The position numbers and the translations under genes were made by a program. Source: Aeromicrobium marinum DSM 15272 (lineage in GTDB: Bacteria > Actinomycetota > Actinomycetes > Propionibacteriales > Nocardioidaceae). Taken from it: a DNA stretch of 64,000 nt. How positions within the stretch are numbered: position 1 is the stretch's first letter; each line of letters begins with the position of its first letter. The notes under the pieces are model-generated. The model saw nothing but the letters and a program-made list of their open reading frames with translations. It did no database searches and was not told the origin of the DNA. The stretch is from positions 1,613,712-1,677,711 of the forward strand of contig NZ_CM001024.1 of NCBI RefSeq assembly GCF_000160775.2, written 5' to 3'. Shown here piece after piece: positions 25,356-34,110 of the stretch.

Positions 25356-26357
25356 TCAGCGCACCTCCGGCTGGGTGGCCCGCGAGATCATCGCGGCGAC
25401 CAGCTCCCGCGGGCCGACCTCGCCCTTCACGAGCGCGTTGACCCCCTGGACGATCGGCATGTCGACACCGTGCAGCTCGGCCAGCTCCTTGACCGAGGTG
25501 CAGGACTTGACCCCCTCGGCCACCTGCCGGGTCTGGGCGACGACCTCGTCGACCGTCAACCCCTGGCCGAGCTTCTCGCCGAAGCTGCGGTTGCGCGACA
25601 ACGGCGAGGAGCACGTGGCCACCAGGTCGCCCATGCCGGCCAGCCCCGAGAACGTCAGCGGGTCCGCGCCCAGCGCGGCACCCAGCCGGGCGGTCTCGGC
25701 GAGGCCACGGGTGATGATCGACGCCTTGGCGTTGTCGCCGAAGCCGAGGCCGACCGCCACGCCGACGGCCAGCCCGATGACGTTCTTGGTGGTGCCGCCG
25801 AGCTCGCACCCCACGACGTCGTCGTTGGTGTACGGCCGGAAGGTCGGCGAGTGGCAGATCCGCTGCAGGGACTCGGCCACCTGCCGGTCGGCGCAGGCGA
25901 CGACACTCGCGGCCGGTTCCCGCTCGGCGATCTCGCGGGCGAGGTTCGGTCCGCTCACGACCGCGATCCGTTCGGGCCCGGCACCGGTGAGCTCGGCGAT
26001 GACCTCGCTCATGCGCAGGTGGGTGCCCAGCTCGACGCCCTTCATGAGGCTCACCAGCACGGCGTCGGGTCCGATGTGCCGCCCCCAGTCGGTGAGGTTG
26101 GCCCGCAGCTGCTGGGACGGGACGGCGAGCACCACGACCTCGGCACCGGCCAGCGCCTCGGCGGGGTCCGACGTCGCACGGACGGCGTCCGGCAGCTCGA
26201 TCCCGGGCAGGTAGTCAGGGTTCTCGTGGGTCGTCGAGATCGCCTCGCACAGCTCGGCGCGACGCCCCCACATCGTCACGTCGTTGCCGGCATCGGCGAG
26301 CACCAGCGCGAACGCGGTGCCCCATGATCCGGCACCCATCACGGCGATCGTGGCCAT
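25356..26357 (-). CDS. gpsA: NAD(P)H-dependent glycerol-3-phosphate dehydrogenase
   Basis: A 333-residue dehydrogenase making sn-glycerol 3-phosphate from dihydroxyacetone phosphate for phospholipid synthesis. The Rossmann motif [17 protein letters not shown] is at residues 7-23; [10 protein letters not shown] and [11 protein letters not shown] are family segments, and the catalytic Lys is in [13 protein letters not shown]. It follows plsC with no spacer, so the pair supplies and acylates glycerol phosphate. Confidence 0.97.
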   Translation of the reverse strand: MATIAVMGAGSWGTAFALVLADAGNDVTMWGRRAELCEAISTTHENPDYLPGIELPDAVRATSDPAEALAGAEVVVLAVPSQQLRANLTDWGRHIGPDAVLVSLMKGVELGTHLRMSEVIAELTGAGPERIAVVSGPNLAREIAEREPAASVVACADRQVAESLQRICHSPTFRPYTNDDVVGCELGGTTKNVIGLAVGVAVGLGFGDNAKASIITRGLAETARLGAALGADPLTFSGLAGMGDLVATCSSPLSRNRSFGEKLGQGLTVDEVVAQTRQVAEGVKSCTSVKELAELHGVDMPIVQGVNALVKGEVGPRELVAAMISRATQPEVR

Positions 26358-27098
26358 CTAGGGCTCCAGTCTCTTGTAGGTGGTCCGGGGTGGCTCGAGG
26401 GTGCGGACGTCCAGTCGCGGCCGGGTCGGCAGCTCGCCGCGCACCTCGGCCAGCATGGTGGTGAGGGTGTCCATCAACCGGTCGGTCGCCTCGTGCAGGA
26501 GGTCCTCGGTGAGCGGGCGCCCCTCGAGGTCGCTGAGGTCGACGGGATCTCCGATGCGGATCCGCACCGTCTTGCGCGGCAGGAGCCGGAGGCGGCGCGA
26601 GTAGGGCCACAGGATCTCCTGTGCTCCCCACTGCGCCATCGGGACCAGAGGGCGCCCGGTGGCCAGCGCGACCCGCACCGCCCCGGTCCTCCCGGACATG
26701 GGCCAGGCGTCGGGATCACGGGTGAGGGTGCCCTCGGGGTAGATGGTCACGACCTGGCCTGCCTCGACGGCGCGCACGGCTGCCTGCAGCGACTCCGCCG
26801 CGCCCTCGGTGTTGCGGTAGACGGGGATCTGCTCGGTGCCCCGCAGCAGCCGGCCGCCGACCGGCAGCGTCATCAGCGTGTCCTTGGCCAGGAATCTCGG
26901 CGCGATGCCGTGGTCGACCATGAAGTGGGAGATCAGGAACGGATCGAGGTGCGAGAGGTGGTTGGGCGCGAGCACGTACCCACCGGTCGGCAGCCGGTCG
27001 GCGCCGGACCAGTCCCGACGGGTGAAGACCTGCAGGAAGGGCCGGATCACCCGCACGACCCACCGCGTCGTCCGCGGCATGCCCGACCACCTGCTCAT
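26358..27098 (-). CDS. plsC: 1-acyl-sn-glycerol-3-phosphate acyltransferase family protein
   Basis: A 246-residue acyltransferase with the PlsC block I NHLSHLDPF (the His-Asp dyad), block II FLAKDTLMTLP, block III YPEGTLTRD and block IV LVPMAQWGAQ. It likely places the second acyl chain of phosphatidic acid at the membrane. The gene stops exactly where gpsA begins, which suggests one transcript. Actinobacteria have several PlsC paralogues, so exact substrate is open. Confidence 0.9.
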   Translation of the reverse strand: MSRWSGMPRTTRWVVRVIRPFLQVFTRRDWSGADRLPTGGYVLAPNHLSHLDPFLISHFMVDHGIAPRFLAKDTLMTLPVGGRLLRGTEQIPVYRNTEGAAESLQAAVRAVEAGQVVTIYPEGTLTRDPDAWPMSGRTGAVRVALATGRPLVPMAQWGAQEILWPYSRRLRLLPRKTVRIRIGDPVDLSDLEGRPLTEDLLHEATDRLMDTLTTMLAEVRGELPTRPRLDVRTLEPPRTTYKRLEP

Positions 27099-27196
27099 GC
27101 CCCGACCCTAGTCCCTGCCCGGACCCACCGTGACGAGCATCACCGGGAGCGACTACGGTCGCTTCTGACACGACATCTTTTCGCTCAGGAGGACCC

Positions 27197-27475
27197 ATGG
27201 CCCTGCTCCCCGGCAACCCCGCTGCGCTGATCAGCCGCGCCGACAAGACCATCAACAACGTCGACGTGGTGCTGGGACGTGTCGACGGCACGCTCAGCTC
27301 GGTCGACAGCACCCTGACCACGGTCAGCGGGACCCTCACCGAGACCCACGAGGTGCTGACCCAGGTCAAGGACCTGCTGACCGAGCTGGCCGGTGAGCTG
27401 GAGCTGATCAAGCAGGTCCCGCAGATCGCCGAGCAGGTCGCCGCCATCCACGCGGCGGTGACGTCGAAGGGCTAG
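27197..27475 (+). CDS. conserved small coiled-coil protein, function unknown
   Basis: A 92-residue protein with no recognised domain. Residues 20-70 show seven-residue periodicity and repeats of V-D-x-T-L/V-S (VDGTLSSVDSTLTTVSGTLTE), giving a likely helical rod, then a hydrophobic QIAEQVAAIHAAV tail. A strong AGGAGG site before the ATG shows it is expressed. It stands alone between plsC (divergent) and the TetR gene (convergent). It could be a small phasin-like or membrane-associated organiser, but that is a guess. Confidence 0.65.
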   Translation: MALLPGNPAALISRADKTINNVDVVLGRVDGTLSSVDSTLTTVSGTLTETHEVLTQVKDLLTELAGELELIKQVPQIAEQVAAIHAAVTSKG

Positions 27476-27563
27476 CCCCCACCGGATGCGCGGGATTCTG
27501 GTCGGATTCCGCCGAGAGAACGCCCACCAAACTCCACGAATCGCCGGCGTGGGCCGGGGGCGG
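27476..27563. other. convergent gap with a decayed inverted repeat
   Basis: The arms are imperfect: GCCCCC (27475-27480) matches GGGGGC (27556-27561) at the outer edge and GATTC (27494-27498) matches GAATC (27538-27542) at the inner edge, with a poorly paired middle. It resembles the long hairpins at 21769 and 35542 in position, directly after a stop codon in a convergent gap, but is much weaker. Confidence 0.3.
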
Positions 27564-28136
27564 TCAGCTGCCGGGAAGGAGTCCGGCGACCAGTCGCTCG
27601 ACGATGTCCTCGCTCGAGGTACCGGGGTCGATCGGCGTGGTGAGCCGGTCGAGCATCAGGCCGTCGATCGCGTAGTGGAACAAGGCGATCTCCTCACGGC
27701 CGCCGGGAAGCCCCGCACCGAGGTTGAACTCGACGTCGGCGTCGAATCCGGCCCGTAGCCACTCGCCGAGACGATCCGCGACCTCGGGGCGCCTCGCAGC
27801 CTCGAGACGAAGTTCGAACAGCGCCAGCGTCACGTCCCGCTCAGCCGTCAGGCGGGCGACGATGTCCCGCAGGTAGTCCGCGAACGTCTCGCGGTCACGC
27901 GGCCGGACCGCGAGACGCGCATGGATCTCGGGGTCCGGAGCGATCCGCTCGCCGATCCGGTCCACGAGCGCCGCCACCAACGAGTCCCGGGTCCGGAAGT
28001 AGTTGGACGTCGTGCCCACCGGGACGCCGGCCTCGGCATCGACCGCTCGGTGGGTCAGGCCTCGAGCACCCTCGCCGGCCATGACCCGCAGACCGGCATC
28101 GGCGAGGTCACGTCGGCGTTCGGCATTGGGGGCCAT
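27564..28136 (-). CDS. TetR family transcriptional repressor
   Basis: A 190-residue regulator. Helix-turn-helix residues 10-55 (ADAGLRVMAGEGARGLTHRAVDAEAGVPVGTTSNYFRTRDSL) are typical TetR; the rest is the variable ligand-binding domain. ATG at 28136 with AGGG upstream is preferred over GTG at 28145. The divergent neighbour is a DHFR-like protein, and a perfect 15-bp inverted repeat lies between them. It therefore very probably represses itself and the reductase gene. Confidence 0.88.
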   Translation of the reverse strand: MAPNAERRRDLADAGLRVMAGEGARGLTHRAVDAEAGVPVGTTSNYFRTRDSLVAALVDRIGERIAPDPEIHARLAVRPRDRETFADYLRDIVARLTAERDVTLALFELRLEAARRPEVADRLGEWLRAGFDADVEFNLGAGLPGGREEIALFHYAIDGLMLDRLTTPIDPGTSSEDIVERLVAGLLPGS

Positions 28137-28156
28137 GACCGACACCCTAGTTCATG

Positions 28157-28198
28157 CACAACATCTGTAGTAGTCTCGAACTCACTACAGATGTTGTG
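28157..28198. promoter_or_regulatory. TetR-type operator between divergent genes
   Basis: CACAACATCTGTAGT (28157-28171) and ACTACAGATGTTGTG (28184-28198) are perfect inverted copies with a 12-base spacer. The element is AT-rich compared with its surroundings and fills the gap between the TetR gene and the reductase gene, so it should overlap both promoters. Confidence 0.8.
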
Positions 28199-28210
28199 AT
28201 GGGAGATCGC

Positions 28211-28783
28211 ATGCGTGAACTGACCTACCTCGTCGCCGTCAGTCTCGACGGCCTGATCGCCGCGCCCGACGGGAGCTACGACGCCTTCTCGACCGAGGGC
28301 GACCACATGGACGTGCTGTTCGACGAGTACGCCGACACCATCCCGACTCACGTGCAGGACGCTGTCGGCATCACCTCAGACCAGTCACGCTTCGACACCG
28401 TCGTGATGGGGTGGGACACCTACCTGCCCGCGCTCTCGGTCGGGATCGACAATCCGTACAGACACCTGCGCCAGGTCGTGGCGTCCCGCCGGTCTCGCAC
28501 GGTGCCGGCTGGGATCACGGTGACCGCGGACCCACTCGAGACGGTCCGGGCACTCAAGGCGGACACCCACGGCACCGGCGTCTACCTGGCGGGCGGTGGT
28601 CAGCTGGCCGCCACCGTCATCGACGAGATCGACCACCTGGTCCTGAAGATCAATCCGCTGCTGCTCGGCGACGGCATCCGCCTCTTCGGCAAGACGACCC
28701 ACATGCCCCGTGGCTTTGCCCTCACCTCGACCCGAGCCTGCGATTCAGGCGTCGTGATCGCCGAGTACAGCCGGTGCCGTTGA
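28211..28783 (+). CDS. dihydrofolate reductase family protein (RibD C-terminal-like)
   Basis: A 190-residue protein with the fold of the RibD reductase domain: LTYLVAVSLDGLIAAPDG at the start, FDTVVMGWDTYLPAL, and the nucleotide loop GVYLAGGGQLAATVIDE. Family members reduce diverse substrates with NADPH, and many are regulated by adjacent TetR or SRPBCC-linked genes. ATG at 28211 has GGGAG 5 bases upstream; an in-frame ATG at 28199 is less likely. The gene faces the TetR gene across the perfect operator. Confidence 0.86.
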   Translation: MRELTYLVAVSLDGLIAAPDGSYDAFSTEGDHMDVLFDEYADTIPTHVQDAVGITSDQSRFDTVVMGWDTYLPALSVGIDNPYRHLRQVVASRRSRTVPAGITVTADPLETVRALKADTHGTGVYLAGGGQLAATVIDEIDHLVLKINPLLLGDGIRLFGKTTHMPRGFALTSTRACDSGVVIAEYSRCR

Positions 28784-28789
28784 CTCCGT

Positions 28790-29266
28790 TCAGCCGGAAG
28801 GTCGGACCGACCAGTGCGCGACGAGCCGTCGGTGCCGGTGGGTGAACAGGGCCCCGACCACGCGCGGGGCCACCCACCCGGCACCGCGCCGTGGCTCGAA
28901 GGTGAGTTCGTCCCGCACCCGGCAGGAGTGGTCGTCGACCGGCTCCACGGTCCGTTCGTGCTGCCACACCGGGGCACTGAACATGCGTGAGCGCTCCAGG
29001 AATCGTCGCCCGGGACCGACCTCGGCGATCGTGATGTCGTCGAAGTCGACCGGCACGACACCGAACATCCGTACCCAGGAGCGCCCGACCCGGTGCGGTG
29101 GCACGACGGAGTCGAGGCTGAGCCCGTCGGCCCCGGCCGGGACCGTCATCGACAGCCAGGGCCGCAGCTCGTGGTCGATCCCGTCGAAGGTCACGGCGCG
29201 CGACCACACGTCGTCGGCAGCTGCCGGCACCACGGACTCCCGCGTGACGACGTGCTGCCGGCCCAT
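28790..29266 (-). CDS. SRPBCC family protein
   Basis: About 158 residues with the START/Bet v 1-type pattern (VVPAAADDVWSRAVTFDGIDHELRPWLSM to RVRDELTFEPRRG). Such proteins form a hydrophobic pocket for lipids, cyclic ketides or signals. Its ATG at 29266 shares one base with the leuD stop (TGATG), so it is coupled to leuD. This linkage may be incidental, since no link to leucine synthesis is known. Confidence 0.75.
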   Translation of the reverse strand: MGRQHVVTRESVVPAAADDVWSRAVTFDGIDHELRPWLSMTVPAGADGLSLDSVVPPHRVGRSWVRMFGVVPVDFDDITIAEVGPGRRFLERSRMFSAPVWQHERTVEPVDDHSCRVRDELTFEPRRGAGWVAPRVVGALFTHRHRRLVAHWSVRPSG

Positions 29267-29865
29267 CAGAGGGTGGCGGGCTTGAAGGCGGGGCGAGCCG
29301 CCTCGTGCGCCGCGATGTCGGCCTCGTGGCTCAACGTGATGCCCACGTCGTCGAGACCCTCCAGCAGCCGCCACCGCGTGTAGTCGTCGATCGTGAAGGA
29401 GTCCTCGATCGCGTCCGGGCCCTCGCCGGCTCGGACGGTCCGCTCCTCGAGGTCGACCGAGATCGTCGCGCCCGGGTGCTCGTCGAGGTGGTCCCAGAGC
29501 CGCTGGACGACCTTGTCGTCGACCTGGGCCGCCAGCAGCCCGGCCTTCCCGGAGTTGCCGCGGAAGATGTCACCGAAGCGCGGCGAGATGACGACCTTGA
29601 AGCCGTAGTTCTGCAGGGCCCAGACCGCGTGCTCGCGCGAGGACCCGGTGCCGAAGTCGGGTCCGGCGACGAGCACGGTTGCTTCGCGGTAGGCGTCCTG
29701 GTTGAGGACGAACTCGGGGTCGTTGCGCCACGCGGAGAACAGACCCTCCTCGAACCCGTCGCGGGTGACCTTCTTGAGCCAGACCGCCGGGATGATCTGG
29801 TCGGTGTCGACGTTGCTGCGGCGCAGCGGGGCGCCGACGCCGGTGTGGCGGGTGAACTTCTCCAT
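29266..29865 (-). CDS. leuD: 3-isopropylmalate dehydratase small subunit
   Basis: A 199-residue swivelling domain that partners LeuC to isomerise 2- to 3-isopropylmalate. [10 protein letters not shown] near residue 18 and [17 protein letters not shown] near 68 are diagnostic of LeuD. It begins one base after the leuC stop. Together with leuC it supplies the second step of leucine synthesis. Confidence 0.98.
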   Translation of the reverse strand: MEKFTRHTGVGAPLRRSNVDTDQIIPAVWLKKVTRDGFEEGLFSAWRNDPEFVLNQDAYREATVLVAGPDFGTGSSREHAVWALQNYGFKVVISPRFGDIFRGNSGKAGLLAAQVDDKVVQRLWDHLDEHPGATISVDLEERTVRAGEGPDAIEDSFTIDDYTRWRLLEGLDDVGITLSHEADIAAHEAARPAFKPATL

Positions 29866-29866
29866 G

Positions 29867-31288
29867 TCAGGCTCCTGCCGTCGAGAGCTGGGCGAGGTCG
29901 GCGGGGCCGGCCAGGTGACCGAGCACGCCGGTGGCGACCGCCACGTCGGGCGACACGAGGTGGGTGCGTCCGCCCTTGCCCTGACGTCCCTCGAAGTTGC
30001 GGTTGGAGGTCGACGCGCTGCGCTCCCCCGGTGCGAGCTGGTCGGGGTTCATGCCCAGGCACATCGAGCATCCCGCGCCGCGCCACTCGGCGCCCGCCTT
30101 GAGGAAGATCTGGTCGAGCCCCTCGGCCTCGGCCTGCAGCCGCACCCGCACCGAGCCCGGCACCACGAGGATGCGGGTGTCGTCGGCCACGTGGTGACCG
30201 TCGATCAGGGACGCGGCCACCCTGAGGTCCTCGATCCGGCCGTTGGTGCACGACCCGATGAACACCGTGTCGACCTTGATGTCCTTCATCGGGGTGCCGG
30301 CCTCGAGGCCCATGTAGCGCAGGGCGTTCTCGGCGGCGATGCGCTCGTTGTCGTCCTCGAAGGAGGCCGGGTCGGGCACGCTGCCCGACAGCGGCACGCC
30401 CTGACCGGGGTTGGTGCCCCAGGTGACGAAGGGCGTGATCGTGGCGGCGTCGATGGTGACGACCTTGTCGAACACGGCGTCGTCGTCGGTGACCAGGCTG
30501 TCCCAGTGCGCCACGGCAGCGTCCCAGTCGGCGCCGGTCGGCGCGTGCGGACGGCCCTGCAGGTAGTCGTAGGTGACCTGGTCGGGCGCGATGAGACCGG
30601 CCTTGGCGCCCCACTCGATCGACATGTTGCAGATCGTCATGCGGGCCTCCATCGACAGCGCCCGGATGGCCTCGCCCCGGTACTCCACGATGTAGCCCTG
30701 CCCACCGCCGGTGGTCTCCTGCGTGATCAGCGAGAGGATCAGGTCCTTGGCCGTGGAGCCGACCGGCAGCTCACCCACGACCTCGACGGCCATCATCTTC
30801 GGACGGGCCTGGGACAGCGACTGGGTCGCCAGGACGTGCTCGACCTCGGACGTGCCGATACCGAAGGCGATGGACCCGAACGCGCCGTGGGTCGAGGTGT
30901 GGGAGTCGCCGCACACGACGGTCATGCCGGGCTGCGTCAGACCCAGCTGCGGGCCGACGACGTGCACGATGCCCTGGTCGATGTCGCCCATCGGGTGGAG
31001 TCGGACGCCGAACTCCTCGCAGTTGCGACGCAGCGTCTCGACCTGCGTGCGCGACACCAGGTCGGCGATCGGCTGGTCGAGATCGGTGGTCGGGATGTTG
31101 TGGTCCTCGGTGGCCAGGGTCAGGTCGGGACGCCGCACGGTACGCCCGGCGAGACGGAGTCCGTCGAAGGCCTGCGGGCTGGTGACCTCGTGGATGAGGT
31201 GCAGATCGATGTAGAGCAGGTCGGGCTCGCCCGCGGCGCTGCGCACCACGTGCTCGTCCCAGATCTTCTCGGCCAGCGTCTTGCCCAT
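29867..31288 (-). CDS. leuC: 3-isopropylmalate dehydratase large subunit
   Basis: A 473-residue aconitase-family subunit. The three iron-sulfur Cys are in [11 protein letters not shown] and [30 protein letters not shown] is the family signature. With LeuD it forms the heterodimeric dehydratase. Promoter control is probably by the divergent IclR regulator through the site near 31358. leuA is 18 kb away under a different, leader-peptide control. Confidence 0.98.
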   Translation of the reverse strand: MGKTLAEKIWDEHVVRSAAGEPDLLYIDLHLIHEVTSPQAFDGLRLAGRTVRRPDLTLATEDHNIPTTDLDQPIADLVSRTQVETLRRNCEEFGVRLHPMGDIDQGIVHVVGPQLGLTQPGMTVVCGDSHTSTHGAFGSIAFGIGTSEVEHVLATQSLSQARPKMMAVEVVGELPVGSTAKDLILSLITQETTGGGQGYIVEYRGEAIRALSMEARMTICNMSIEWGAKAGLIAPDQVTYDYLQGRPHAPTGADWDAAVAHWDSLVTDDDAVFDKVVTIDAATITPFVTWGTNPGQGVPLSGSVPDPASFEDDNERIAAENALRYMGLEAGTPMKDIKVDTVFIGSCTNGRIEDLRVAASLIDGHHVADDTRILVVPGSVRVRLQAEAEGLDQIFLKAGAEWRGAGCSMCLGMNPDQLAPGERSASTSNRNFEGRQGKGGRTHLVSPDVAVATGVLGHLAGPADLAQLSTAGA

Positions 31289-31357
31289 GTGTCGTCCCTA
31301 CTGTGCGGTGCCCGGGGTGTGTCGCCTGCGGTTCCGGTCGCTTGCGTCTCACCATGC

Positions 31358-31371
31358 GATACGGCAGTATC
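31358..31371. promoter_or_regulatory. candidate IclR (LtbR/NdgR-type) operator
   Basis: GATAC-GGCA-GTATC is a 5-bp inverted repeat with a 4-base spacer, 6 bases upstream of the IclR start and 70 bases upstream of leuC. An outer pair CCATG/CATGG (31352-31356 and 31376-31380) encloses it. The position in the divergent gap fits an operator, but the match is short. Confidence 0.45.
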
Positions 31372-31376
31372 AACTC

Positions 31377-32093
31377 ATGGACAACTCTAGCGGAGTCGGG
31401 GTCCTCGACAAAGCGGCTCTCGTGCTGGCCGCGCTCGAGCCGGGTCCGGCCACCCTCGCCGGCCTGGTCGCGAGCACGGGACTCGCCCGCCCCACCGCTC
31501 ATCGCCTCGCCGTCGCGCTGGAGCACCACCGCCTGGTCGCGCGCGACCTGCAGGGGCGCTTCATCCTCGGGCCGCGGCTCGGCGAGCTGGCCTCCGCCGC
31601 CGGCGAGGACCGCCTGCTCGCCGCCGCCGGACCGGTCCTGGCCCGCCTGCGCGACATCACCGGCGAGTCGGCGCAGCTGTTCCGCCGGCAGGGTGAGCAC
31701 CGGGTCTGCGTCGCCGCCGCCGACCGCCCCACCGGCCTGCGCGACTCGATCCCGGTCGGCAGCCAGCTCACGATGACGGGGGGCTCCGCCGCGCAGATCC
31801 TGCTGTCGTGGGAGGACCCCGAGCGGATGAACAAGGGGCTGCTGAAGGCGACCTTCTCCGCCGCCGAGCTCTCGGCGGTCCGGCGGCGCGGGTGGGCGCA
31901 GAGCATCGGCGAGCGGGAGACCGGTGTCGGGTCGGTGTCGGCGCCCGTGCGCTCACCCTCGGGCAAGGTCGTGGCCGCCGTCTCGGTCTCCGGACCGCTG
32001 GAGCGCCTCACCCGCCAGCCCGGCCGCATGCACGCACCGGCGGTCGTCGCCGCCGGCGAACGCCTCTCGCAGAGCCTGCGGCGCCACGCCTGA
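31377..32093 (+). CDS. IclR family regulator, divergent from leuCD
   Basis: A 238-residue regulator: winged helix-turn-helix at residues 6-66 (KAALVLAALEPGPATLAGLVASTGLARPTAHRLAVALE) and an IclR effector domain after residue 80 (DRLLAAAGPVLARLRDITGE to ERETGVGSVSAPVRSPSG). In Corynebacterium and Streptomyces the homologues LtbR and NdgR lie in the same position and control leuCD and other amino-acid genes. By analogy this one regulates leuCD in response to leucine supply. Confidence 0.9.
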   Translation: MDNSSGVGVLDKAALVLAALEPGPATLAGLVASTGLARPTAHRLAVALEHHRLVARDLQGRFILGPRLGELASAAGEDRLLAAAGPVLARLRDITGESAQLFRRQGEHRVCVAAADRPTGLRDSIPVGSQLTMTGGSAAQILLSWEDPERMNKGLLKATFSAAELSAVRRRGWAQSIGERETGVGSVSAPVRSPSGKVVAAVSVSGPLERLTRQPGRMHAPAVVAAGERLSQSLRRHA

Positions 32094-32121
32094 CGTCCCC
32101 GCCTGACGCAGAGCCGCCGAC

Positions 32122-32643
32122 TCAGGAGGCGGCGAGCGCCTCGAGGAGCTGGGCCTTGGACTTGCGCGAGTAGCCCGGCACCGCCCGCGACCTGGCCTCG
32201 GCGCGCAGGCGGGTGACCGTCCACGTCTCGTCCGGGACCGACGACCCGGCCACCGCCGGTGCGAGGACCGGCTTCTGCGGCACCTTCTCGGAGTCGACCG
32301 ACGCGACCCGGACCGGACCGCCGCCAAGGCGCACCGGCAGGTCGCCGAAGGCGGTGTCGGGATCGACCGCATCGACCGCGGCGGGCTGCTCGGACGCGGC
32401 ACGGGCCCGGCGCCGGGCCTTCGCCGCCTTGGCGCGGTACTTCTCGATCTCGGCGGCAGCCTCCCGGGCCGACCTGGCGGCCTTCTTCTCCGCGGCGACG
32501 ACCTTGTCACGCTGCTTCTGGAGCTTGGACTCCAGCTTGGCCACGGTCTTCTCGAGGGCAGCCACCCTGGCCTTCAGTTCCTTCTTGCCCGCGCCGCTGT
32601 CGGGCTCGACCCCGGTGCCGCTGGACGCCTTCGACCTGGCCAT
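32122..32643 (-). CDS. coiled-coil protein with C-terminal Rho_N/SAP-like motif
   Basis: A 173-residue, highly charged protein. Residues 20-85 are a Lys/Glu/Ala-rich coiled coil (KKELKARVAALEKTVAKLES, then KKAARSAREAAAEIEKYRAK). A Pro/Val-rich linker follows. The last 30 residues (VTRLRAEARSRAVPGYSRKS, then KAQLLEAL) match the small nucleic-acid-binding helix-extended-loop-helix seen in Rho N-terminal and SAP-like domains. A DNA- or RNA-associated structural role is plausible but unproven. It has no operon partner. Confidence 0.7.
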   Translation of the reverse strand: MARSKASSGTGVEPDSGAGKKELKARVAALEKTVAKLESKLQKQRDKVVAAEKKAARSAREAAAEIEKYRAKAAKARRRARAASEQPAAVDAVDPDTAFGDLPVRLGGGPVRVASVDSEKVPQKPVLAPAVAGSSVPDETWTVTRLRAEARSRAVPGYSRKSKAQLLEALAAS

Positions 32644-32720
32644 CAGTGCTCCTCCGTGTGACTCACGGGCACATCATGCACGATCCGGGTGAACAGCCGG
32701 TGGTCCCAGACGGGCTCGGG

Positions 32721-33410
32721 TCAGCCCGCCACCTCGGGGAGCCGGGCGGCCCCCACGACGGTGCCGTCGTCCAGCTCGATCCGCAGGGCGATCACGTCGT
32801 CCCGCAGCACGGCGGCGTTCATCCGGCAGTGGATGACGACGTCGGACCCCAGGAAGGCGCCGGCGGACACGTCGGCACCGGTCTCGTCGACGAAGACGAT
32901 CTCGTAGGTCTCCCCCGGCGCCAGCCCGCTCACGTCGATGATGGCCTCGGTGCCCCAGGTGTGGGCCACCACGGACGCCGTCAGGTCGACCCCCGCCGGA
33001 GCCCGGTCGAAGTCGACCACCTCGACGGCGCCCAGGGTCCCCGGCGGTCCGATCGGCGGCGCCTCACGGATGTCCTGGACGGCGAGCCCGCCGGCGGCAC
33101 CGGCCAGCAGGAGCACGGCAGCCGCGGTCGCGAGGAGGGCCGAGCGACGCCACCGGCCGGGTGCGGCGGCCTCGTCGCCCGACCGAACCCGTTCGGCGAT
33201 GCGGTCGGCAAGGTCGGGCCGGGGCAGCGACGGGTCCCAGTGGTCGAGCCCCCTCAGCTGCTCGACGACGCCTCGCAGCTCGTCCACCTCCTGCCACACG
33301 GTCGGGTCGGCGGCGGCCAGCAGCGCGAGCTCCTGCCGCTCGGACTCGGTCAGGTCGCCCGATGCCGCAGCGGCGATCAGGTCGTGGCGTCGGTCGCGGT
33401 CATCGGTCAT
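32721..33410 (-). CDS. anti-sigma factor, single-pass membrane protein
   Basis: A 229-residue protein. The first 80 residues form the cytoplasmic sigma-binding part, one transmembrane helix is at about 90-110 (SALLATAAAVLLLAGAAGGL), and the carboxyl domain outside the membrane resembles the RskA-type anti-sigma-K domain (GTEAIIDVSGLAPGETYEIVFVD, then VIHCRMNAAVL). The HxxxCxxC zinc motif of many anti-sigma factors is absent. Its start overlaps the sigma gene by 11 bases, so the two are translated together. Confidence 0.82.
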   Translation of the reverse strand: MTDDRDRRHDLIAAAASGDLTESERQELALLAAADPTVWQEVDELRGVVEQLRGLDHWDPSLPRPDLADRIAERVRSGDEAAAPGRWRRSALLATAAAVLLLAGAAGGLAVQDIREAPPIGPPGTLGAVEVVDFDRAPAGVDLTASVVAHTWGTEAIIDVSGLAPGETYEIVFVDETGADVSAGAFLGSDVVIHCRMNAAVLRDDVIALRIELDDGTVVGAARLPEVAG

Positions 33411-33924
33411 CGTCGTCCTCCTCCTGAAGGTGGGTGCGCAGGGCGCGCAGTGCGTGGAACATGCGGGTCCGCAGGGTGGCGACCGGGACCCCGGTGCGGT
33501 CGCTGACGTCCTGGTAGGACGCGCCGCCGATCGTGACGGCCACGACGACCTCGCGGTGGGCGTCGGTCAGCCGGGCCAGGGCCTCGACGAGCGCCAACCG
33601 GTCGACCGCCTGCTCCATCGGCCGGCCATCGTGCTCCACCGGGTCCCCCGCCCGCACGACCAAGGCGGTCCGGCGGTCACGGGACCGGATCAGGTCGACC
33701 AGGACCCGACGGGCGATGGTGAACAACCAGGTGCGCTCGCTGCCGCGTCGTTCGTCGAAGCGCTCGCGGTGACGCCAGGCGCGCACGAACGTCTCCTGCA
33801 GGCACTCCTCGGCCAAGGACCGGTCACGCACCGCATTGACGGCGAAACCGAAGATGGCCGGGCCGTGGTCGCGGTAGGCGCGCGCGACGTCGAAGGTCCG
33901 CGGGTCACGCGCCATCGTCGACAT
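33400..33924 (-). CDS. ECF sigma factor
   Basis: A 174-residue sigma factor from the ATG at 33924. Region 2 is RDHGPAIFGFAVNAVRDRSLAEECLQETFVRAWRHRERF and region 4 contains REVVVAVTIGGASYQDVSDRTGVPVATLRTRMFHALRAL. A longer form from ATG 34020 would add 32 Arg-rich residues; a predicted promoter (34027-34054) would put the transcript start at about that ATG, making a leaderless longer product possible. It pairs with the anti-sigma gene and faces the CHRD-sortase operon. Confidence 0.88.
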   Translation of the reverse strand: MSTMARDPRTFDVARAYRDHGPAIFGFAVNAVRDRSLAEECLQETFVRAWRHRERFDERRGSERTWLFTIARRVLVDLIRSRDRRTALVVRAGDPVEHDGRPMEQAVDRLALVEALARLTDAHREVVVAVTIGGASYQDVSDRTGVPVATLRTRMFHALRALRTHLQEEDDDDR

Positions 33925-34026
33925 CGCCTCCCGCGATCGGCCGGACCGCCGTCCGCGGTCGCGCTCCAGTGTCGCCCCGACGCGGCCGGGCGACAAGGCG
34001 AACGCCACGGTCGAGGTCATGCAAGG

Positions 34027-34054
34027 GGTACGCCGGACCGGCCGTGTGCGTTCA
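34027..34054 (-). promoter_or_regulatory. predicted ECF promoter of the sigma/anti-sigma operon
   Basis: Read on the minus strand: TGAAC (34054-34050), exactly 17 bases, CGTACC (34032-34027). The same pattern with the same spacing occurs on the plus strand at 34112-34139. The predicted start is near 34020. Confidence 0.6.
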
Positions 34055-34110
34055 TCACGACCGTCGACGGGCGGCCACCGAGCGGACCCGCGAAAGAAGT
34101 GTGACGATCG

